A stretch of DNA of 64,000 nucleotides, taken from Corynebacterium glaucum. Lineage in GTDB: Bacteria > Actinomycetota > Actinomycetes > Mycobacteriales > Mycobacteriaceae. This document shows positions 49,529 to 61,087 of this stretch, in pieces. The stretch is taken from NCBI RefSeq assembly GCF_002287505.1, contig NZ_CP019688.1, positions 1,352,674 to 1,416,673 on the forward strand, written 5' to 3'. The notes under the pieces are model-generated. The model was not told the DNA's origin. It worked only from the letters and a program-made list of their open reading frames with translations, and searched no databases. A program made the translations under genes and the position numbers. Each line of letters starts with the position of its first letter. The first letter of the stretch is position 1.

Positions 49529-50074
49529 CTAGCTTTCTTTCTCTTCCTCGCCAGTGAGAGGTTCTGCGGCAGCGGGTGCCTCGGCTCCCGCCTCGACATC
49601 CTGGGTCACGACCCCCTCAGCCACAGCCGGGGCGTTGGGCGAGATCGACTGCGCGATGCCGTCGAGCATGGCGTGGATGTACGGAGGTGCCTGGTTGCCG
49701 GAGTACTCCGTGGCCATCTCGAGCGCGTTGGCGATGGCGATCGCGGTGGGGACCTCGTCGTTGAACATGATCTCCCACGTGCCCACGCGCAGAATCTGGC
49801 GATCGACGGCCGGCAGGCGGTGTAGTTCCCAATCACGGTCGAGGAAACGCTCGATAGCGTCATCGAGATCGTCGAGCTTCTCGGCAACCCCCGTGATGAT
49901 CTCACGGGTGAAGTCCGCAATCGGAGCGACCGCGTTCTGCGGATCCTTGGCCAGCTCCGTGCGGTCGTCGAGAACCGCTACCGGGTCAATATCGCGAGTC
50001 TCAGCCTCGAAGAGGATGTCAACTGCACGGCGCCGGGCACGGTAGCGGGCGCCGTGACGCTTGTAGTCAGGCAT
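49529..50074 (-). CDS. nusB: transcription antitermination protein NusB
   Basis: Binds boxA RNA with NusE in rRNA antitermination. Core of about 140 helical residues ([39 protein letters not shown]), followed by an acidic, Ala/Glu-rich tail from about 150 that is not needed for the fold. Start shares bases with the efp stop (TAATG). Confidence 0.94.
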   Translation of the reverse strand: MPDYKRHGARYRARRRAVDILFEAETRDIDPVAVLDDRTELAKDPQNAVAPIADFTREIITGVAEKLDDLDDAIERFLDRDWELHRLPAVDRQILRVGTWEIMFNDEVPTAIAIANALEMATEYSGNQAPPYIHAMLDGIAQSISPNAPAVAEGVVTQDVEAGAEAPAAAEPLTGEEEKES

Positions 50075-50637
50075 TAGTTGTTCACGCGGGAGAGGTACTC
50101 ACCCGTGCGGGTATCCACCTTGACCACGTTGCCGGTCTCCAAGAACAGCGGAACCTGGATCTCTGCGCCGGTTTCCAGGGTTGCCGGCTTGGTTCCGCCG
50201 GTGGAGCGGTCGCCCTGCAGGCCCGGCTCGGTGTGGTCGATCTTCAGGTCCACAGAGATCGGCAGCTCGCCGAAGAGCGCCTCACCCTCGTGGAAAGAGA
50301 CCTGCACGCGCATGTTCTCCAGCAAGAAGCGGCCGGCGTCGCCGAAAGCCTCGGTCGGCAGCTCGTACTGTTCGTAGGTCTTGTCATCCATCACGACGAA
50401 GTTGGTGCCGTCGTTGTAGAGGTAGGTCATGTCGCGGCGGTCAACGGTCGCGGTCTCCACCTTCACGCCAGCGTTCCAGGTCTTGTCCACGGTCTTGCCG
50501 GAGACGACGTCCTTGAGCTTGGTGCGGACGAATGCTGGGCCCTTGCCCGGCTTCACGTGCTGGAACTCGATGATCTGCTGGAGTTTGCCGTCAACCTTCA
50601 GCACCAGGCCGTTCTTGAAATCGGCGGTAGTTGCCAC
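50074..50637 (-). CDS. efp: translation elongation factor P
   Basis: Relieves ribosome stalling at polyproline. 187 residues, three beta-barrel domains, with the loop lysine K32 in [13 protein letters not shown] and the C-terminal signature [22 protein letters not shown] start after AAGG. No EpmA/EpmB-type modifying enzyme is encoded nearby. Confidence 0.97.
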   Translation of the reverse strand: MATTADFKNGLVLKVDGKLQQIIEFQHVKPGKGPAFVRTKLKDVVSGKTVDKTWNAGVKVETATVDRRDMTYLYNDGTNFVVMDDKTYEQYELPTEAFGDAGRFLLENMRVQVSFHEGEALFGELPISVDLKIDHTEPGLQGDRSTGGTKPATLETGAEIQVPLFLETGNVVKVDTRTGEYLSRVNN

Positions 50638-50709
50638 GGAAATACCTTCCCTTATCTCTCGTTCAAAGCTCGCGTGTGCGCAGCTTACAGGCGTTCAAAC
50701 ATGCTCATG

Positions 50710-51801
50710 CTACAGCACGATCAATTCTTTCGGGTACTGGGTGATCACGCGCGGCGCGCTCGACGTAATTAACAACGTGTCTTCGATGCGCACCCCGCCG
50801 CGGCCCGGTACGTAGATGCCCGGCTCGATCGTGAGCGTCATGTGCTCTTCCAACTTGCCCGTGCCGGTCTGCGACGCGGAAGGTGCCTCGTGCACCTCAA
50901 GCCCGATGCCGTGGCCGGTCGAGTGGACGAAGTAGTCGCCGTAGCCGGCTTCAACAATCACCTCGCGGGCTGCGGCGTCGACGTCCACCAGCTCCGTACC
51001 CGGAGTCGCTGCTTTCACACCGGCGAGCTGCGCGGCAAGGGTGACCTCGTAGATCTCGCGCAAGAAAGCATCGGGCTCGCCGATGGCAAAGGTGCGCGTC
51101 ATATCTGAGTTGAAGCCGAGGCGGTGCATGCCGAAATCGATCGTCACCAGGTCGCCGTCGACAAGCACTCGCTCCCCTGCACCGTGGTGCGGCATGGCTG
51201 AGTTCGGCCCGGACGCGACAATGGAGTCGAAGCTGGGCCGCTCCGCACCCAGCAGCCGCATGCGGTGCTCGAGGTCGGCTGCGATGTCGCGTTCGGTGCG
51301 GCCCGCGCGCACCCCGCCGGCTTCGATGAGCTCGGTGAGTGCTTGCACGGAAAGCTCCGCGGCCTCGGTGAGGCGGGTGCGCTCGAGGTTGTCCTTGGTC
51401 AGGCGGATGCCTTCGATTACCCCGGTGACCGGCACCAACGTGACCCCGTCCGGAAGGGCCGCCTTCAGCTTGTCCAGCTGCGCGACGGACACATAGTCCG
51501 CTTCGAACCCAACGCGGCGGCCTTCGACGACTCCTCCCAGCAGCTCTGAGGTGAGCTGGCGCGTAATCGTCGCCGGGATATCCGGAACCTCCGCGGCGAG
51601 TTGGGTGGTGTAGCGGCCGTCGGTGGCAATCTTCGCGGTGCGGTCCTTCGACACCAGCAGCGCGCCGTTGGAACCGGTAAAGCCGGACAGATAGCGCACA
51701 TGCAGGATGTGGGTGACCAGCATGTCGTCGATGCGCTTCGCAGCGAGCTCGGAGGCGAGCTTGCGGCGTCGGGTTTCAAACCTGGTGTCTGCCATGCCCA
51801 T
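50710..51801 (-). CDS. pepQ: Xaa-Pro aminopeptidase / proline dipeptidase (M24B)
   Basis: Cleaves Xaa-Pro bonds. 363 residues: N-terminal creatinase-like domain and a pita-bread catalytic domain with the five metal ligands in VTIDFGMHRLGFNSDMT, HSTGHGIGLEVHE, TIEPGIY and VRIEDTLLI. ATG at 51801 has AAGGA 8 nt upstream; a second ATG lies 6 nt later, and a longer upstream frame reads through aroQ and is rejected. It lies between efp and the shikimate genes as in C. glutamicum. Confidence 0.93.
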   Translation of the reverse strand: MGMADTRFETRRRKLASELAAKRIDDMLVTHILHVRYLSGFTGSNGALLVSKDRTAKIATDGRYTTQLAAEVPDIPATITRQLTSELLGGVVEGRRVGFEADYVSVAQLDKLKAALPDGVTLVPVTGVIEGIRLTKDNLERTRLTEAAELSVQALTELIEAGGVRAGRTERDIAADLEHRMRLLGAERPSFDSIVASGPNSAMPHHGAGERVLVDGDLVTIDFGMHRLGFNSDMTRTFAIGEPDAFLREIYEVTLAAQLAGVKAATPGTELVDVDAAAREVIVEAGYGDYFVHSTGHGIGLEVHEAPSASQTGTGKLEEHMTLTIEPGIYVPGRGGVRIEDTLLITSSAPRVITQYPKELIVL

Positions 51802-51806
51802 GGGCC

Positions 51807-52265
51807 TTATCCTTCCTGCAGGGTGTTGACGATGGAATCCAGCGCCAGCAGGTAGCCGTAGGTGCCAAGCCCGGCGATGACACCGCGTGCGATCGGCGAC
51901 AGGTACGAATGCGCCCGGAACGGTTCGCGCGCGTGCACGTTGGAGATGTGCACCTCGATAAAACCAGCACCGTCCGCAACCTCCGCCAGCGCGTCGCGCA
52001 GCGCCACCGACGTGTGCGTAAACCCGCCAGGGTTGATGATCACGGGCCAACCATGGTCGGCAGCCTCGTGCACCCAGTCGATCAACTCACCCTCGTGGTT
52101 CGATTGCCGGAAGTACAGGTCAATCCCCAGCTCACCGGCTCGCTCGAGCAATTGCTTTTCGACGTCTGCCAACGTGGTTGTCCCATACACCTCTGGTTGG
52201 CGCTTGCCGAGGCGGTTCAGATTGGGACCGTTGAGAACCATGATTGAGGTCGGTGAATTCGTCAT
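51807..52265 (-). CDS. aroQ: 3-dehydroquinate dehydratase, type II
   Basis: Third step of the shikimate pathway. 152 residues with [17 protein letters not shown] (catalytic Arg and Tyr) and the later [15 protein letters not shown] with the catalytic histidine. ATG at 52265, with a G-rich stretch upstream next to the aroB stop. It lies between aroB and pepQ. Confidence 0.95.
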   Translation of the reverse strand: MTNSPTSIMVLNGPNLNRLGKRQPEVYGTTTLADVEKQLLERAGELGIDLYFRQSNHEGELIDWVHEAADHGWPVIINPGGFTHTSVALRDALAEVADGAGFIEVHISNVHAREPFRAHSYLSPIARGVIAGLGTYGYLLALDSIVNTLQEG

Positions 52266-52275
52266 CGCTGCCCCC

Positions 52276-53328
52276 CTATTCCGAAATCGCTTCGTAGGCG
52301 GCGCGCATCTCGTCGACGGTCGCGTCCTCGAGTCGGGTGCAGGACCCGAGACCGTCGAGGACGACGAAGCGGATGCGGCCGTCGCGGTTCTTCTTGTCAC
52401 GCGTCATGCCGGCGTACAGCTCGTCGAACGCGCCCGCCTCGTAGCGGGTCGGCAACCCGACTGTGGAGATGATTTCGTGGTGGAGCGCTAACAAGGAGTC
52501 GTCGATAAGCTTGCGCCCGTGCGCAAGGTGGGCTGCGAACATCATGCCGACAGCCACCGCATTGCCGTGGCGCCAGCAGTAATCTTCGCGCAGTTCGATG
52601 GCGTGGCCGAGCGTGTGGCCGTAGTTGAGGATTTCGCGCAGGCCGGATTCTTTGAGGTCCTGGCCGACGACCTTGGCTTTGACTGCGACGGAGCGCTGGA
52701 CGAGTTCTTCGATGTGCTTGTCCGCGCCATCGCGGTAGAGCTCAAGGATGCGGGGATCGGCAATGAACCCGGTCTTGATCAGCTCCGCTGAGCCGGAGAC
52801 CAGCTCTTCTTCCGGCAGTGTGTAGAGACGCTCGAGGTCGATGACCACGGCGCTCGGCTCGTGGAACGCGCCGACGAGGTTCTTGCCGGTGGCGGTGTTG
52901 ATGCCGGTCTTGCCGCCGACGGCCGCGTCCACCATTGCGAGCAACGTGGTGGGCACCTGGAAGACCTTGATGCCGCGCATCCACGTGGCGGCGACGAAGC
53001 CGGCGAGGTCGGTTGCCGCACCGCCGCCGAGGCCGATCACCGCGTCCTGGCGGGCGAAGCCTGCTTCACCGAGCTCGTCCCACAGGCGGCCGGCGACGGC
53101 TAGGTCTTTGCCGTCTTCGGCATCAGGCACGGAGGTGAGCATTGGGGTCACGCCGGAGGCATCGAGGTCGGCTGCGATGCTGCGTGCCACCGCGCCGAGC
53201 GCCGGCTGGTGAATAATCGCCGCTTGGCGTGCGCCGGATGCTTTGACTAGTCCTGCGACCTCTTTGGTGATGTCGTAGCCGATGTGGATCTCGTACGGCG
53301 ACGGCCCGGTGACCTCAATCGTTGCCAT
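52276..53328 (-). CDS. aroB: 3-dehydroquinate synthase
   Basis: Second step of the shikimate pathway, NAD- and metal-dependent, 350 residues. [20 protein letters not shown] and the downstream [19 protein letters not shown] are diagnostic, with metal ligands in [12 protein letters not shown]. One repeat copy at 52500 is read LIDD near residue 275. Confidence 0.96.
   Translation of the reverse strand: MATIEVTGPSPYEIHIGYDITKEVAGLVKASGARQAAIIHQPALGAVARSIAADLDASGVTPMLTSVPDAEDGKDLAVAGRLWDELGEAGFARQDAVIGLGGGAATDLAGFVAATWMRGIKVFQVPTTLLAMVDAAVGGKTGINTATGKNLVGAFHEPSAVVIDLERLYTLPEEELVSGSAELIKTGFIADPRILELYRDGADKHIEELVQRSVAVKAKVVGQDLKESGLREILNYGHTLGHAIELREDYCWRHGNAVAVGMMFAAHLAHGRKLIDDSLLALHHEIISTVGLPTRYEAGAFDELYAGMTRDKKNRDGRIRFVVLDGLGSCTRLEDATVDEMRAAYEAISE
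52500..52510 (-). repeat. dispersed repeat GCTTATCGACG, copy 11
   Basis: Exact core on the minus strand, preceded by GCGCAA and followed by ACTCCTTGTTAG. In aroB, read Leu-Ile-Asp-Asp. Confidence 0.75.
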
Positions 53329-53346
53329 GGTGAACCTCCAGCCAGC

Positions 53347-54000
53347 CTATTCGGAATCGATGATGTTGAGCACTTCAGCCACGACGCGCTGCGGCGGGCG
53401 CGAATCGGTGCGCACCCGGTGGTCTGCCACCTCGCGGTAGTACGGCTCGCGGGTGGTGAGCAGGGTGCGGTAGTGCTCTGCGGGGTCGTCCGCGGCGAGC
53501 ACCGGCCGAGAGGTATCGCCCGCGGTGCGGCGAATGCCTTCCTCGGCGGTCACGTCGATCCACACCACGTTGTGGTGCTGCAGGAGTTTGCGGGTGGATT
53601 CGGTGAGCACTGCTCCCCCGCCCAGGCTCACGACACCGCCAGTTGCCAGCGCGCGTGCAACGTATCCCGCCTCGATCTTGCGAAACTCCTCTTCACCCAA
53701 CTCAGCGAACAGGTCGCCGCAGCGCTTACCTTCGCCTTCCTCGATGAGCTTGTCCGAATCCACCAACGGCAAGCTCAGTGCTCGGGACAAACGTCGGCCG
53801 ATCGTCGACTTGCCGGCGCCAGGCGGGCCGACGAGGACAACGCGGGGGGCGTCGTTGACCATCTGCGAACCCGACGGCTGCGCCACCGCATCAGCATCGG
53901 CTTCGTCGAAGATGTCGTCTGTCACGTCGTTGACAATGCCGCCGACCAGATCTTCTGCATCGTGCACGAAGTTCACCTTTCCCTGTAATTGCTCAGGCAT
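53347..54000 (-). CDS. aroK: shikimate kinase
   Basis: Phosphorylates shikimate at O3. The kinase core begins with [18 protein letters not shown], followed by [14 protein letters not shown] and VSLGGGAVL. The start is uncertain. ATG at 54000 overlaps the aroC stop by 8 bp and gives 217 residues with an acidic N-terminal extension similar in size to that of C. glutamicum AroK; internal starts, for example near 53862, would remove it. Confidence 0.92.
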   Translation of the reverse strand: MPEQLQGKVNFVHDAEDLVGGIVNDVTDDIFDEADADAVAQPSGSQMVNDAPRVVLVGPPGAGKSTIGRRLSRALSLPLVDSDKLIEEGEGKRCGDLFAELGEEEFRKIEAGYVARALATGGVVSLGGGAVLTESTRKLLQHHNVVWIDVTAEEGIRRTAGDTSRPVLAADDPAEHYRTLLTTREPYYREVADHRVRTDSRPPQRVVAEVLNIIDSE

Positions 54001-55201
54001 CGAACGACAGACGTTCCCGGACGTAGTCGTTATAAGACTCAATGTTGCGCTTGACCTCATCGAGGCTGTCGCCGCCGAACTTCTCGGTCACGGCACGCGC
54101 GAGCACGAGCGCCACCATCGCCTCGGCCACGACACCGCCGGCCGGCACCGCACACACGTCGGAGCGCTGGTGGATACCGGTCGCCGCGTCACCGGTCGCC
54201 ATGTCCACCGTTTGCAGCGCGCGCGGCACAGTCGAAATCGGCTTCATTGCCGCACGCACCCGCAGTTGCTCGCCATTGGTCATGCCGCCCTCCAGACCAC
54301 CCGCACGGTTGGTCAAGCGGTGCAGGCCAGCCTCGTCGCGCACCATTTCGTCGTGAGCTTCGGAGCCGCGTCGGCGCGCCTCGGCGAAGCCGTCGCCAAT
54401 CTCCACCCCCTTGACGGACTGGATGCCCATCAGCGCCGCTGCCAGCTGCGCGTCGAGGCGGTGCTCGCCAGAGATGTGCGAGCCGAGACCGATCGGCAGC
54501 CCGTCCACAATCACCTCAACGATGCCGCCGAGCGTGTCGCCGGACTTCTTCGCCGCCTCAATGCAGGCAACCATGTCAGCCTCGGCATCAGCATCGTAGG
54601 CACGCACCGGGGAGGCATCGATTGTGGCAAGGTCTCCAAAGCTTGGCGACGGTCCCTCGTACGGCGCCGACTCCCCAATCGAAATGACGTGGGAAAACAC
54701 CTCTACACCGAGCGTCTCGCGCAGGAACGCGCGTGCCACCGATGCGGCGGCCACGCGTGCGGCGGTCTCGCGGGCAGACGAACGCTCCAGCACCGGACGC
54801 GCCGAGTCGAATCCGTACTTGATCATTCCAGCGAAATCGGCGTGGCCTGGACGCGGGCGCGTCAATGTTGCGCCGCGGCCAGACGCCATCGCCTTGGCTA
54901 CCTCGGGGTCATCCATGTCAACCGGATCCGGAGACATGATCGTGGTCCACTTCGGCCACTCGGTGTTGCCGATCATGATGGCGATGGGACTTCCGATGGT
55001 GCGCCCGTGCAGGATGCCGGTGAGCAGGGTCAGTTCGTCGGCCTCGAACTTCATCCGGGCGCCGCGTCCGTATCCGAGGCGGCGGCGGGCGAGCTGGTCG
55101 CTGATCTCTTCTTGAGTGATCGGCACGCCAGCCGGCATGTTCTCGACAAGCGCCACGAGCGCTTGCCCATGGGATTCCCCAGAGGTGGTCCAACGAAGCA
55201 T
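53993..55201 (-). CDS. aroC: chorismate synthase
   Basis: FMN-dependent last step to chorismate, 402 residues. Signatures are [19 protein letters not shown] near the start, [12 protein letters not shown]-like [10 protein letters not shown] and [20 protein letters not shown] at 55201; no good ribosome site, and GACAAT 6 nt upstream may be a weak -10 box of a leaderless start. Confidence 0.96.
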   Translation of the reverse strand: MLRWTTSGESHGQALVALVENMPAGVPITQEEISDQLARRRLGYGRGARMKFEADELTLLTGILHGRTIGSPIAIMIGNTEWPKWTTIMSPDPVDMDDPEVAKAMASGRGATLTRPRPGHADFAGMIKYGFDSARPVLERSSARETAARVAAASVARAFLRETLGVEVFSHVISIGESAPYEGPSPSFGDLATIDASPVRAYDADAEADMVACIEAAKKSGDTLGGIVEVIVDGLPIGLGSHISGEHRLDAQLAAALMGIQSVKGVEIGDGFAEARRRGSEAHDEMVRDEAGLHRLTNRAGGLEGGMTNGEQLRVRAAMKPISTVPRALQTVDMATGDAATGIHQRSDVCAVPAGGVVAEAMVALVLARAVTEKFGGDSLDEVKRNIESYNDYVRERLSFDA

Positions 55202-55239
55202 GCGTGCATTGTCTCACACCGCCTCTCGCCTGGGCTGCG

Positions 55240-55665
55240 TTAGGAGCCGAACGGGTGGGGCCACAGCACACCCACGATCACCACTACCCATGCGGCAGCG
55301 AGCATCGAGGGGCCGTGCGGCAGCGGTCGAGCGTCGAGCAGCCACGACAAAAGGACGGTGAGCAGGCCAGACAGTCCTACAGCGGAGATGACCCCAGCGA
55401 GCCCCGCAACCCAGGCGACGGCGACGCCGAGCGGGACGGCGAGCTTGATATCACCGCCCCCGATCCCACGTCCGATAACGAGGTAACCCGCCGGCCACAC
55501 CCACCCCCACAACGCGAGCGGGTGAAAGGCGCACGTCACAAGCGCAAGCGCACCCGCCGGCAGGGTCAGGGTGTTGGGAAGGCGTCTGAAATGGACGTCG
55601 AAAAGCGCGAGCGCGATGCTCCATAACCCGCATACCGCAACGAGTGTGACTCCCCCAAGCCCCAT
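55240..55665 (-). CDS. prepilin peptidase-like A24 aspartic protease
   Basis: Membrane protein of about 141 residues with both catalytic aspartate motifs of type IV prepilin peptidases: ALFDVHFRRLPNTLTLP and GGGDIKLAVPLG. The N-terminal methyltransferase domain of PilD is absent, as in TadV-type enzymes. In actinobacteria such proteases usually serve Tad/Flp pili, but no pilus genes are in this window. ATG at 55665 lies 8 nt after TACACT (leaderless); a GTG at 55671 is possible. Confidence 0.85.
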   Translation of the reverse strand: MGLGGVTLVAVCGLWSIALALFDVHFRRLPNTLTLPAGALALVTCAFHPLALWGWVWPAGYLVIGRGIGGGDIKLAVPLGVAVAWVAGLAGVISAVGLSGLLTVLLSWLLDARPLPHGPSMLAAAWVVVIVGVLWPHPFGS

Positions 55666-55673
55666 GCCCACGC

Positions 55674-55679
55674 AGTGTA
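55674..55679 (-). promoter_or_regulatory. putative -10 box (TACACT), leaderless promoter of the prepilin peptidase gene
   Basis: TACACT on the minus strand, 8 nt before the ATG at 55665. Confidence 0.45.
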
Positions 55680-55705
55680 GCGGGCGCGGGAACCTGAGTG
55701 CTGCC

Positions 55706-56572
55706 CTAATGCTGGGAGGCGACGTGCGCGAAGAGCGCCTCGCGCATCGCTTCGCGCGGGGCAGGCACGCCTGTGAACTGCTCGAACTGCGAGTACGACT
55801 GGCCGGCGAGCATGACCAGACCGCCGACCGTGTTATAGCCGTGGGAGGCGGCGCGCACTGCGAGGGGCGTGGGCCACGGGTTGTAGATCACGTCGAGGAC
55901 CGGTGCGTGGGCGAGGTCGTTGACGTAAGCCTCGATGGCTTGCGACGGCACCGTAGACACCACGACGTCCGCGGCAACGGTGGCCGCGGCGATGTCGGTG
56001 TCGAAAGTGGAGAAGGTGACATCGATGCTATCGGTGAGGTCAGCGAGCTCTGCGGCGCGGTCAGAGCGGTTAAGCACGTGGATGCGCACCGCGCCGAGCT
56101 GGGCCAGCGCCCACAGGGCGGGCCGCGCGGTGCCTCCCGCGCCAACCACAACTGCGCTGCGGATGGGCTCACCGCGGGTGAGCTCGTCGAGCGCTGCGAG
56201 CAGGCCTTCGCAGTCGGTGTTGTCGGCGCGCCAACCGGCGCTTGGCTTGTCCGGGTCAATGCGCACCAACGTGTTCGCGGAGCCGATTGCCCGAGCACGT
56301 TCGGTGACTTCGTCGGCGAACTCCAGCGCGGCGAACTTCGCCGGCATGGTGACGGAGAACCCGCGGAACTCGGGCCCGGCCTCGCCGACGATTCGCGGTA
56401 GATCGTCTGCCGTGCATTCGATGCGGCTATAGCTCCAGTCGGCCAATCCCGCCGCCAGATATCCGGAATTGTGCAGCACCGGGGAAAGCGAGTGCGCAAT
56501 CGGCGAGCCAAGGACTGCGGCGCGATACCCCGGGTTAGCGTGGCCGGGGTCGACGGAGGCGTCGTTAAGCAT
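55706..56572 (-). CDS. aroE: shikimate dehydrogenase
   Basis: NADP-dependent reduction of 3-dehydroshikimate, 288 residues. SPIAHSLSPVLHN at 23-35 binds shikimate, catalytic K79 is in SVTMPAKFAAL and the later aspartate in NTDCEGLL; the nucleotide loop is GAGGTARPALWAL. ATG at 56572 has AGGAG 4 nt upstream, 7 bp after mltG. Paralogues of the quinate/shikimate type exist in the genus, so the precise substrate is not certain. Confidence 0.92.
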   Translation of the reverse strand: MLNDASVDPGHANPGYRAAVLGSPIAHSLSPVLHNSGYLAAGLADWSYSRIECTADDLPRIVGEAGPEFRGFSVTMPAKFAALEFADEVTERARAIGSANTLVRIDPDKPSAGWRADNTDCEGLLAALDELTRGEPIRSAVVVGAGGTARPALWALAQLGAVRIHVLNRSDRAAELADLTDSIDVTFSTFDTDIAAATVAADVVVSTVPSQAIEAYVNDLAHAPVLDVIYNPWPTPLAVRAASHGYNTVGGLVMLAGQSYSQFEQFTGVPAPREAMREALFAHVASQH

Positions 56573-56579
56573 GAAGCTC

Positions 56580-57731
56580 CTAGCGCTGCGAATCCAAGAT
56601 GCCGGAGTCAACTGCGCGCTGGGTGTCGCGCAGGTGATCCTCGAAGGTGCTGTTGAACACGGTGGTGCCGTCCTGGTCCACGGTGACGAAGAAGAGCCAG
56701 TCGCCGTCCGCCGGATTCTCCATAGCGTCAATCGCCTCCATCGACGGGGATGCGATCGGAGTCTGGGGCAGGCCGTCCATGGCGTAAGTGTTCCACGGGG
56801 TGACCGCCGCGCGGTCCTCGTCGGTGGTGGCTACCTCGACGTCGGTGAGGCCGTAGTTGACCGTGGAGTCGAACTCCAGGCGCATCGGAACGTCGAGGCG
56901 GTTCAGAATCACGCGGGCGACCTTGTCGAACTCTCCAGCCGGCGCCTCACGCTCCACCAGGGATGCCGCGACTAGCAGCTCGTACGGGCTCAGCCCGATC
57001 GCGTTCGCGCGCTCGACGATCCCGGTGTCGTTGTACTGCTTCGCGGAACGGGTCACCAGATCGGTGATGATCTCCTGGGCCGAGGCGTCCGGGTCGATGA
57101 TGTACTCACCGGGTGCGATGAGGCCTTCGAGGCGCTTCGGATCGCCCGCGCGGGCGGCCACGGTTTCGACGGCCCACTCCGGCACGCCGAGCTCCTTCGG
57201 GTCCGCGTTCGCGGCCACGTCCTGCAGCTGCTCAGCGTCGACACAGTCTTGCGTGTTCGAGCCGCGGCAGGTGACCTCTTGAATCATGGAGTAGATGCCG
57301 TAGCGGGTCTGGCCGCCGAGTACGTTCACGTCCATCAGGGTCGCGCCGCCGTAGACCTTCACCGGGGTAATGCGGTTTTCCTCACTCAGCAGTGCATCCA
57401 CCGCGGCCTTCGCGCTCATCTGCCCCTCGAGGAGGTAGTAGCCCGGGTGGATGTTGTCGGCGTCCGGGTGGTTCGCAGCCGCGGTTTGGAACGCGCCGTT
57501 GGAGGCAACGATGTCGCGCTTCTCCAGCTCAGGCCCGAGCTGGGAGATAGTGGAGCCCTCAGGGATCTCCACAATCTCCTCGACTCCGTTGCCGGCGCCC
57601 TCGTAGTCCTTCGGCGCGGCACCGTTGCGCGCCACCGCGATCCAAGCGATCAAGCCGACGATCAGCAGAATTGAGGCGATGAGCACGGCGGTGCTGCGGG
57701 TTCGCCCCTGAGCGTGTGATCGGGTGGTCAC
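56580..57731 (-). CDS. mltG: endolytic peptidoglycan transglycosylase MltG
   Basis: Membrane-bound lytic transglycosylase thought to terminate glycan strands, 383 residues. One membrane helix near residues 15-35, then an extracytoplasmic YceG domain with the catalytic glutamate in [13 protein letters not shown] and the conserved [23 protein letters not shown] at 57731 overlaps the ruvX stop (GTGA) and has GGAG 8 nt upstream. Confidence 0.93.
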   Translation of the reverse strand: MTTRSHAQGRTRSTAVLIASILLIVGLIAWIAVARNGAAPKDYEGAGNGVEEIVEIPEGSTISQLGPELEKRDIVASNGAFQTAAANHPDADNIHPGYYLLEGQMSAKAAVDALLSEENRITPVKVYGGATLMDVNVLGGQTRYGIYSMIQEVTCRGSNTQDCVDAEQLQDVAANADPKELGVPEWAVETVAARAGDPKRLEGLIAPGEYIIDPDASAQEIITDLVTRSAKQYNDTGIVERANAIGLSPYELLVAASLVEREAPAGEFDKVARVILNRLDVPMRLEFDSTVNYGLTDVEVATTDEDRAAVTPWNTYAMDGLPQTPIASPSMEAIDAMENPADGDWLFFVTVDQDGTTVFNSTFEDHLRDTQRAVDSGILDSQR

Positions 57732-58222
57732 GATTCGTTCTCCTTGAGGTTGGTCTTGCGGCCATCGAGCCACGACTGCAGAATCTCTACTGCCGCGGCC
57801 TGGTCGATGAACTTTCGGCCTTGCTTCTCCGAGGTGCCGGCAGCCCGCATCGCGTTCGTTGCCACCACGGTAGTCAACCGCTCGTCCGCCATCCGCACCG
57901 GCACATTGGTGCGGCGGTGGATGCGGAATGCGATCTCCTTCGCGTGCTTTACGCTTGCGGAGCCGTTGCCTTGTAGATCCCGCGGCAAACCAACGACTAC
58001 TTCGACCACGTCATAGTCGGTAACCAGTTGCACCAGCCGATCGATGTCTGCACCGTCGCGGTCTTTGAACCCGGTGACCCGGTCCACGGTTTCAGCCGGT
58101 GTCGCCAGCCGCGCGTCCCGATCCGAGATCGCAACGCCGATGCGCACAGTGCCCACGTCAACGCCTAAGCGCCGCCCCGGACCCGGGTCGTCCACACCGG
58201 GGGTGTCTGGCTCAACTTTCAT
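57728..58222 (-). CDS. ruvX: putative pre-16S rRNA nuclease RuvX/YqgF
   Basis: RNase H-fold protein of 164 residues with [15 protein letters not shown] at the N-terminus and DERLTTVVA near the C-terminus. The YqgF family helps to trim the 16S rRNA 5' end. ATG at 58222; the longer frame adds a cysteine-rich stretch without a ribosome site. The alaS-ruvX-mltG-aroE order is conserved. Confidence 0.92.
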   Translation of the reverse strand: MKVEPDTPGVDDPGPGRRLGVDVGTVRIGVAISDRDARLATPAETVDRVTGFKDRDGADIDRLVQLVTDYDVVEVVVGLPRDLQGNGSASVKHAKEIAFRIHRRTNVPVRMADERLTTVVATNAMRAAGTSEKQGRKFIDQAAAVEILQSWLDGRKTNLKENES

Positions 58223-58279
58223 GGTGGTTGTCTTTCGGTCGCAGGTCGCGCAAGTCACGGCCGTCAGTTCGACGCTATC

Positions 58280-58290
58280 GCTTATCGACG
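58280..58290 (+). repeat. dispersed repeat GCTTATCGACG, copy 12
   Basis: Exact core, preceded by GCTATC and followed by ATTCTCCCAGG. Intergenic, between ruvX and alaS; nothing else is recognisable in this 115-bp gap. Confidence 0.75.
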
Positions 58291-58337
58291 ATTCTCCCAG
58301 GCCGCCCTACCGGCGTGTCACGTAATCGATTCGTTAC

Positions 58338-61001
58338 CTAAGCTAGCGCGTCACGGATCGCGGCGAGGCCGGCATCAATGCCGGCCGGGTTAGCGCCGGA
58401 ACCCTGCGCCAGATCCGGCTTGCCGCCGCCCTTGCCGTCAACGTAGGTGCCGAACGTTTTCACCAGCTCGCCGGCCTTCACACCGGATTCGACTGCGGCC
58501 GGGGTCGCGGCGACTGCGAACGCTGCCTTGCCGTTGTCCGCGGACGCCAGAACCACAACCGCGTCCTCACCTGTGAGCTTGCCGCGGACATCGCTGACCA
58601 TGGTGCGTAGGTCGCCGGTGTTGATTCCGTCGGGCAGATGGACGGCGACGAGCTTGTGTGCTCCAACTGTTTCTGCCTTCGCCGCGAGATCGCCGGTGCC
58701 GGCAAGCAGCTGCTGGCGGTGGAGGTTCTCGATTTCCTTCTCCGCCGCGCGCAGACGCTCAGTCAGCTGCGCGATGCGCTCCGGCAGCTGCTCGGACGGG
58801 GTCTTCAGCTCGGAAGCCAACCCGGAAGCCAGCGCCGCCTCCTTGGAGAAATAGCGGAAGGACTCCAAACCGGAGTACGCCTCGATGCGGCGCGCGCCGG
58901 AGCCCACGGAAGACTCACCGAGCACGGCCACCGGGCCGATCTGCGACGAGTGCTCTACGTGCGTGCCGCCGCACAGCTCAATCGAGAACGGCCCACCGAT
59001 CTCAACAACGCGTACGCGGTCGCCGTAGTTCTCGCCGAAGAGAGCCATCGCGCCCATCGCCTTCGCCTCCTCGAGGGAAGTTTCGATCGTGTTCACCGCA
59101 AAGTCCGCGTCGACAGCCTGGTTGGTGATTGTGGCGATCTCCTCCAGCTGCGCATCCGAGAGCTGATCGGTGTAGTTGAAGTCGAAGCGCAGGTAACCCG
59201 GCTTGTTCAACGAACCCGCCTGCACCGCGGTCGGGCCGAGCACCTGGCGCAGCGCCGCGTGAATGAGGTGGGTGGCGGTGTGCGCCTGGCGCGCACCGTG
59301 ACGCCACGCGCCGTCGACCTCGGCGGTCACAGTGGAGCCCAGATCGAGCCCGCCGTTTTGGACCGTCGCCTTGTGCACCCAAAGCTTCTTGCCGATGCGC
59401 TGCACGTCGCCGACGTTGAGCACCGTCTCCCCCATTACCAGGCGTCCGCGGTCCGCCATCTGGCCGCCGGCCTCGGCGTACATCGGAGTGACGTCGAGGA
59501 TGACCTCGACCTCGTCGCCCTGGTTGACCTCGGTGACCTTCTCGCCGTCCTTGACCAGGCCGATCACGTTCGCGTCGTGAGTGAGCTGGTCGTAGCCGAC
59601 GAACTCGGTTGGGTGCGCGTCCACCCACTCGCGGTACAGCGAGTCGTCGCGGTTGCCCATCTTCTTGGCCTTGTTGTCGGCCTTCGCACGGTTGCGCTGC
59701 TCCTCCATGGCGGCGTTAAACGCATCCATGTCGACCTCCAAGCCCGCCTCCTGCGCCATCTCCATGGTCAGATCGATCGGGAAGCCGTAGGTGTCGTGCA
59801 GCTCGAAGGCCTGCTCGCCGCTGAGCGTGGTCACGCCGGACGCCTTGAGCGTCTCGGCGGCTTCATCGAAGCGGTGCGTGCCGGATTCCAGCGTCTTGGA
59901 AAACGCCCGCTCCTCCGCCAGCGCCACGCGCAGGATGCGATCGCGGTTGTCGGCGATCTCCGGGAAGGACGGCGTCATCGTGTCCATGATGGTGTTGATC
60001 AACGGTTCCATCACTTCGCCAGTCGCACCGAGCAGACGCGCGGAGCGGATGATGCGGCGCAGCAGGCGACGCAGGATGTAACCGCGGCCCTCGTTCGACG
60101 GGGTGACACCGTCCAGGATGATCATCATGGAGGTGCGCGAGTGGTCCGCAATCACACGGAAGCGGACGTCATCGGCTGGGCTACCGGCGTCGTACTGAGT
60201 ACCGGTCAGCTCCTGCGCCACGTCGATCACCGGGCGCAGCAGGTCGGTCTCGTAAACATTGTCGACGCCCTGCAGGATGCAAGCCACGCGCTCCACGCCG
60301 AGGCCGGTATCGATGTTCTTGTTCGGCAGCTCGCCGAGAATCTCGAAGCCGCCCTTCTTGTCGCCGGCGCCGCGGATGGACTCCATGAACACGAGGTTCC
60401 AGATCTCCATGTAGCGGTTGTCGTCCGCGATCGGGCCGCCCTCTTGACCGTACTCCGGGCCACGGTCGTAATAGATCTCGGAGCACGGGCCACACGGGCC
60501 AGGCACGCCCATAGACCAGAAGTTGTCTTCCATGCCCATGCGCTGGATGCGCTCGACCGGCACGCCGATCTTGTGCTCCCAGATCTCGGCGGCCTCATCG
60601 TCGTCGGTGTAGACCGTGACCCAGAGGCGTTCCGGGTCCAGGCCAAGACCGCCCTCCTCAACCGGACCGGTCAAAAGCGTCCAGGCGTGCGTAATCGCAC
60701 CCTCTTTGAAGTACTGGCCGAAGGAGAAGTTTCCGGCCATCTGGAAGAAGGTGTTGTGGCGGGTCGTAATGCCCACCTCTTCGATATCCAGGGTGCGCAC
60801 ACACTTCTGGATCGAAGTAGCCAGACCGTTTTCAAACGGCGGGGTCTGCTGGCCCAAGAAGTACGGCTTGAACGGCACCATGCCCGCGTTGACAAACAGC
60901 AGGGTCGGGTCGTCGAGAATCAGCGAGGCGCTGGGCACCTCGGTGTGCCCGGTTTCGACGAAGTGGTTGGTAAACCGCTCCCGGATTTCGTGTGTCTGCA
61001 C
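58338..61001 (-). CDS. alaS: alanyl-tRNA synthetase
   Basis: 887 residues. Class II catalytic domain ([19 protein letters not shown], motif 3 near [13 protein letters not shown]), editing domain with the zinc ligands in [13 protein letters not shown] and [13 protein letters not shown], and a C-terminal coiled/C-Ala part. GTG at 61001 fits the usual QTHEIRERF start and has AAAGGA about 11 nt upstream; the longer frame to 61046 is rejected. Confidence 0.97.
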   Translation of the reverse strand: MQTHEIRERFTNHFVETGHTEVPSASLILDDPTLLFVNAGMVPFKPYFLGQQTPPFENGLATSIQKCVRTLDIEEVGITTRHNTFFQMAGNFSFGQYFKEGAITHAWTLLTGPVEEGGLGLDPERLWVTVYTDDDEAAEIWEHKIGVPVERIQRMGMEDNFWSMGVPGPCGPCSEIYYDRGPEYGQEGGPIADDNRYMEIWNLVFMESIRGAGDKKGGFEILGELPNKNIDTGLGVERVACILQGVDNVYETDLLRPVIDVAQELTGTQYDAGSPADDVRFRVIADHSRTSMMIILDGVTPSNEGRGYILRRLLRRIIRSARLLGATGEVMEPLINTIMDTMTPSFPEIADNRDRILRVALAEERAFSKTLESGTHRFDEAAETLKASGVTTLSGEQAFELHDTYGFPIDLTMEMAQEAGLEVDMDAFNAAMEEQRNRAKADNKAKKMGNRDDSLYREWVDAHPTEFVGYDQLTHDANVIGLVKDGEKVTEVNQGDEVEVILDVTPMYAEAGGQMADRGRLVMGETVLNVGDVQRIGKKLWVHKATVQNGGLDLGSTVTAEVDGAWRHGARQAHTATHLIHAALRQVLGPTAVQAGSLNKPGYLRFDFNYTDQLSDAQLEEIATITNQAVDADFAVNTIETSLEEAKAMGAMALFGENYGDRVRVVEIGGPFSIELCGGTHVEHSSQIGPVAVLGESSVGSGARRIEAYSGLESFRYFSKEAALASGLASELKTPSEQLPERIAQLTERLRAAEKEIENLHRQQLLAGTGDLAAKAETVGAHKLVAVHLPDGINTGDLRTMVSDVRGKLTGEDAVVVLASADNGKAAFAVAATPAAVESGVKAGELVKTFGTYVDGKGGGKPDLAQGSGANPAGIDAGLAAIRDALA

Positions 61002-61087
61002 GGGGTGTACGTCCTTTCGCTGGCGCGTGTACTGGCCTTGGGTCAATCCCGCACCATGTTACTCCGGCCCGTGTAGGCCCCCGCACC

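Noticed and set aside
53525-55243. 572-codon open frame opposite aroK and aroC
   Set aside because: Antisense shadow; Ser/Ala/Arg-rich and spans two real genes.
58638-61076. 812-codon open frame opposite alaS
   Set aside because: Antisense shadow of alaS with no start signal and no family resemblance.
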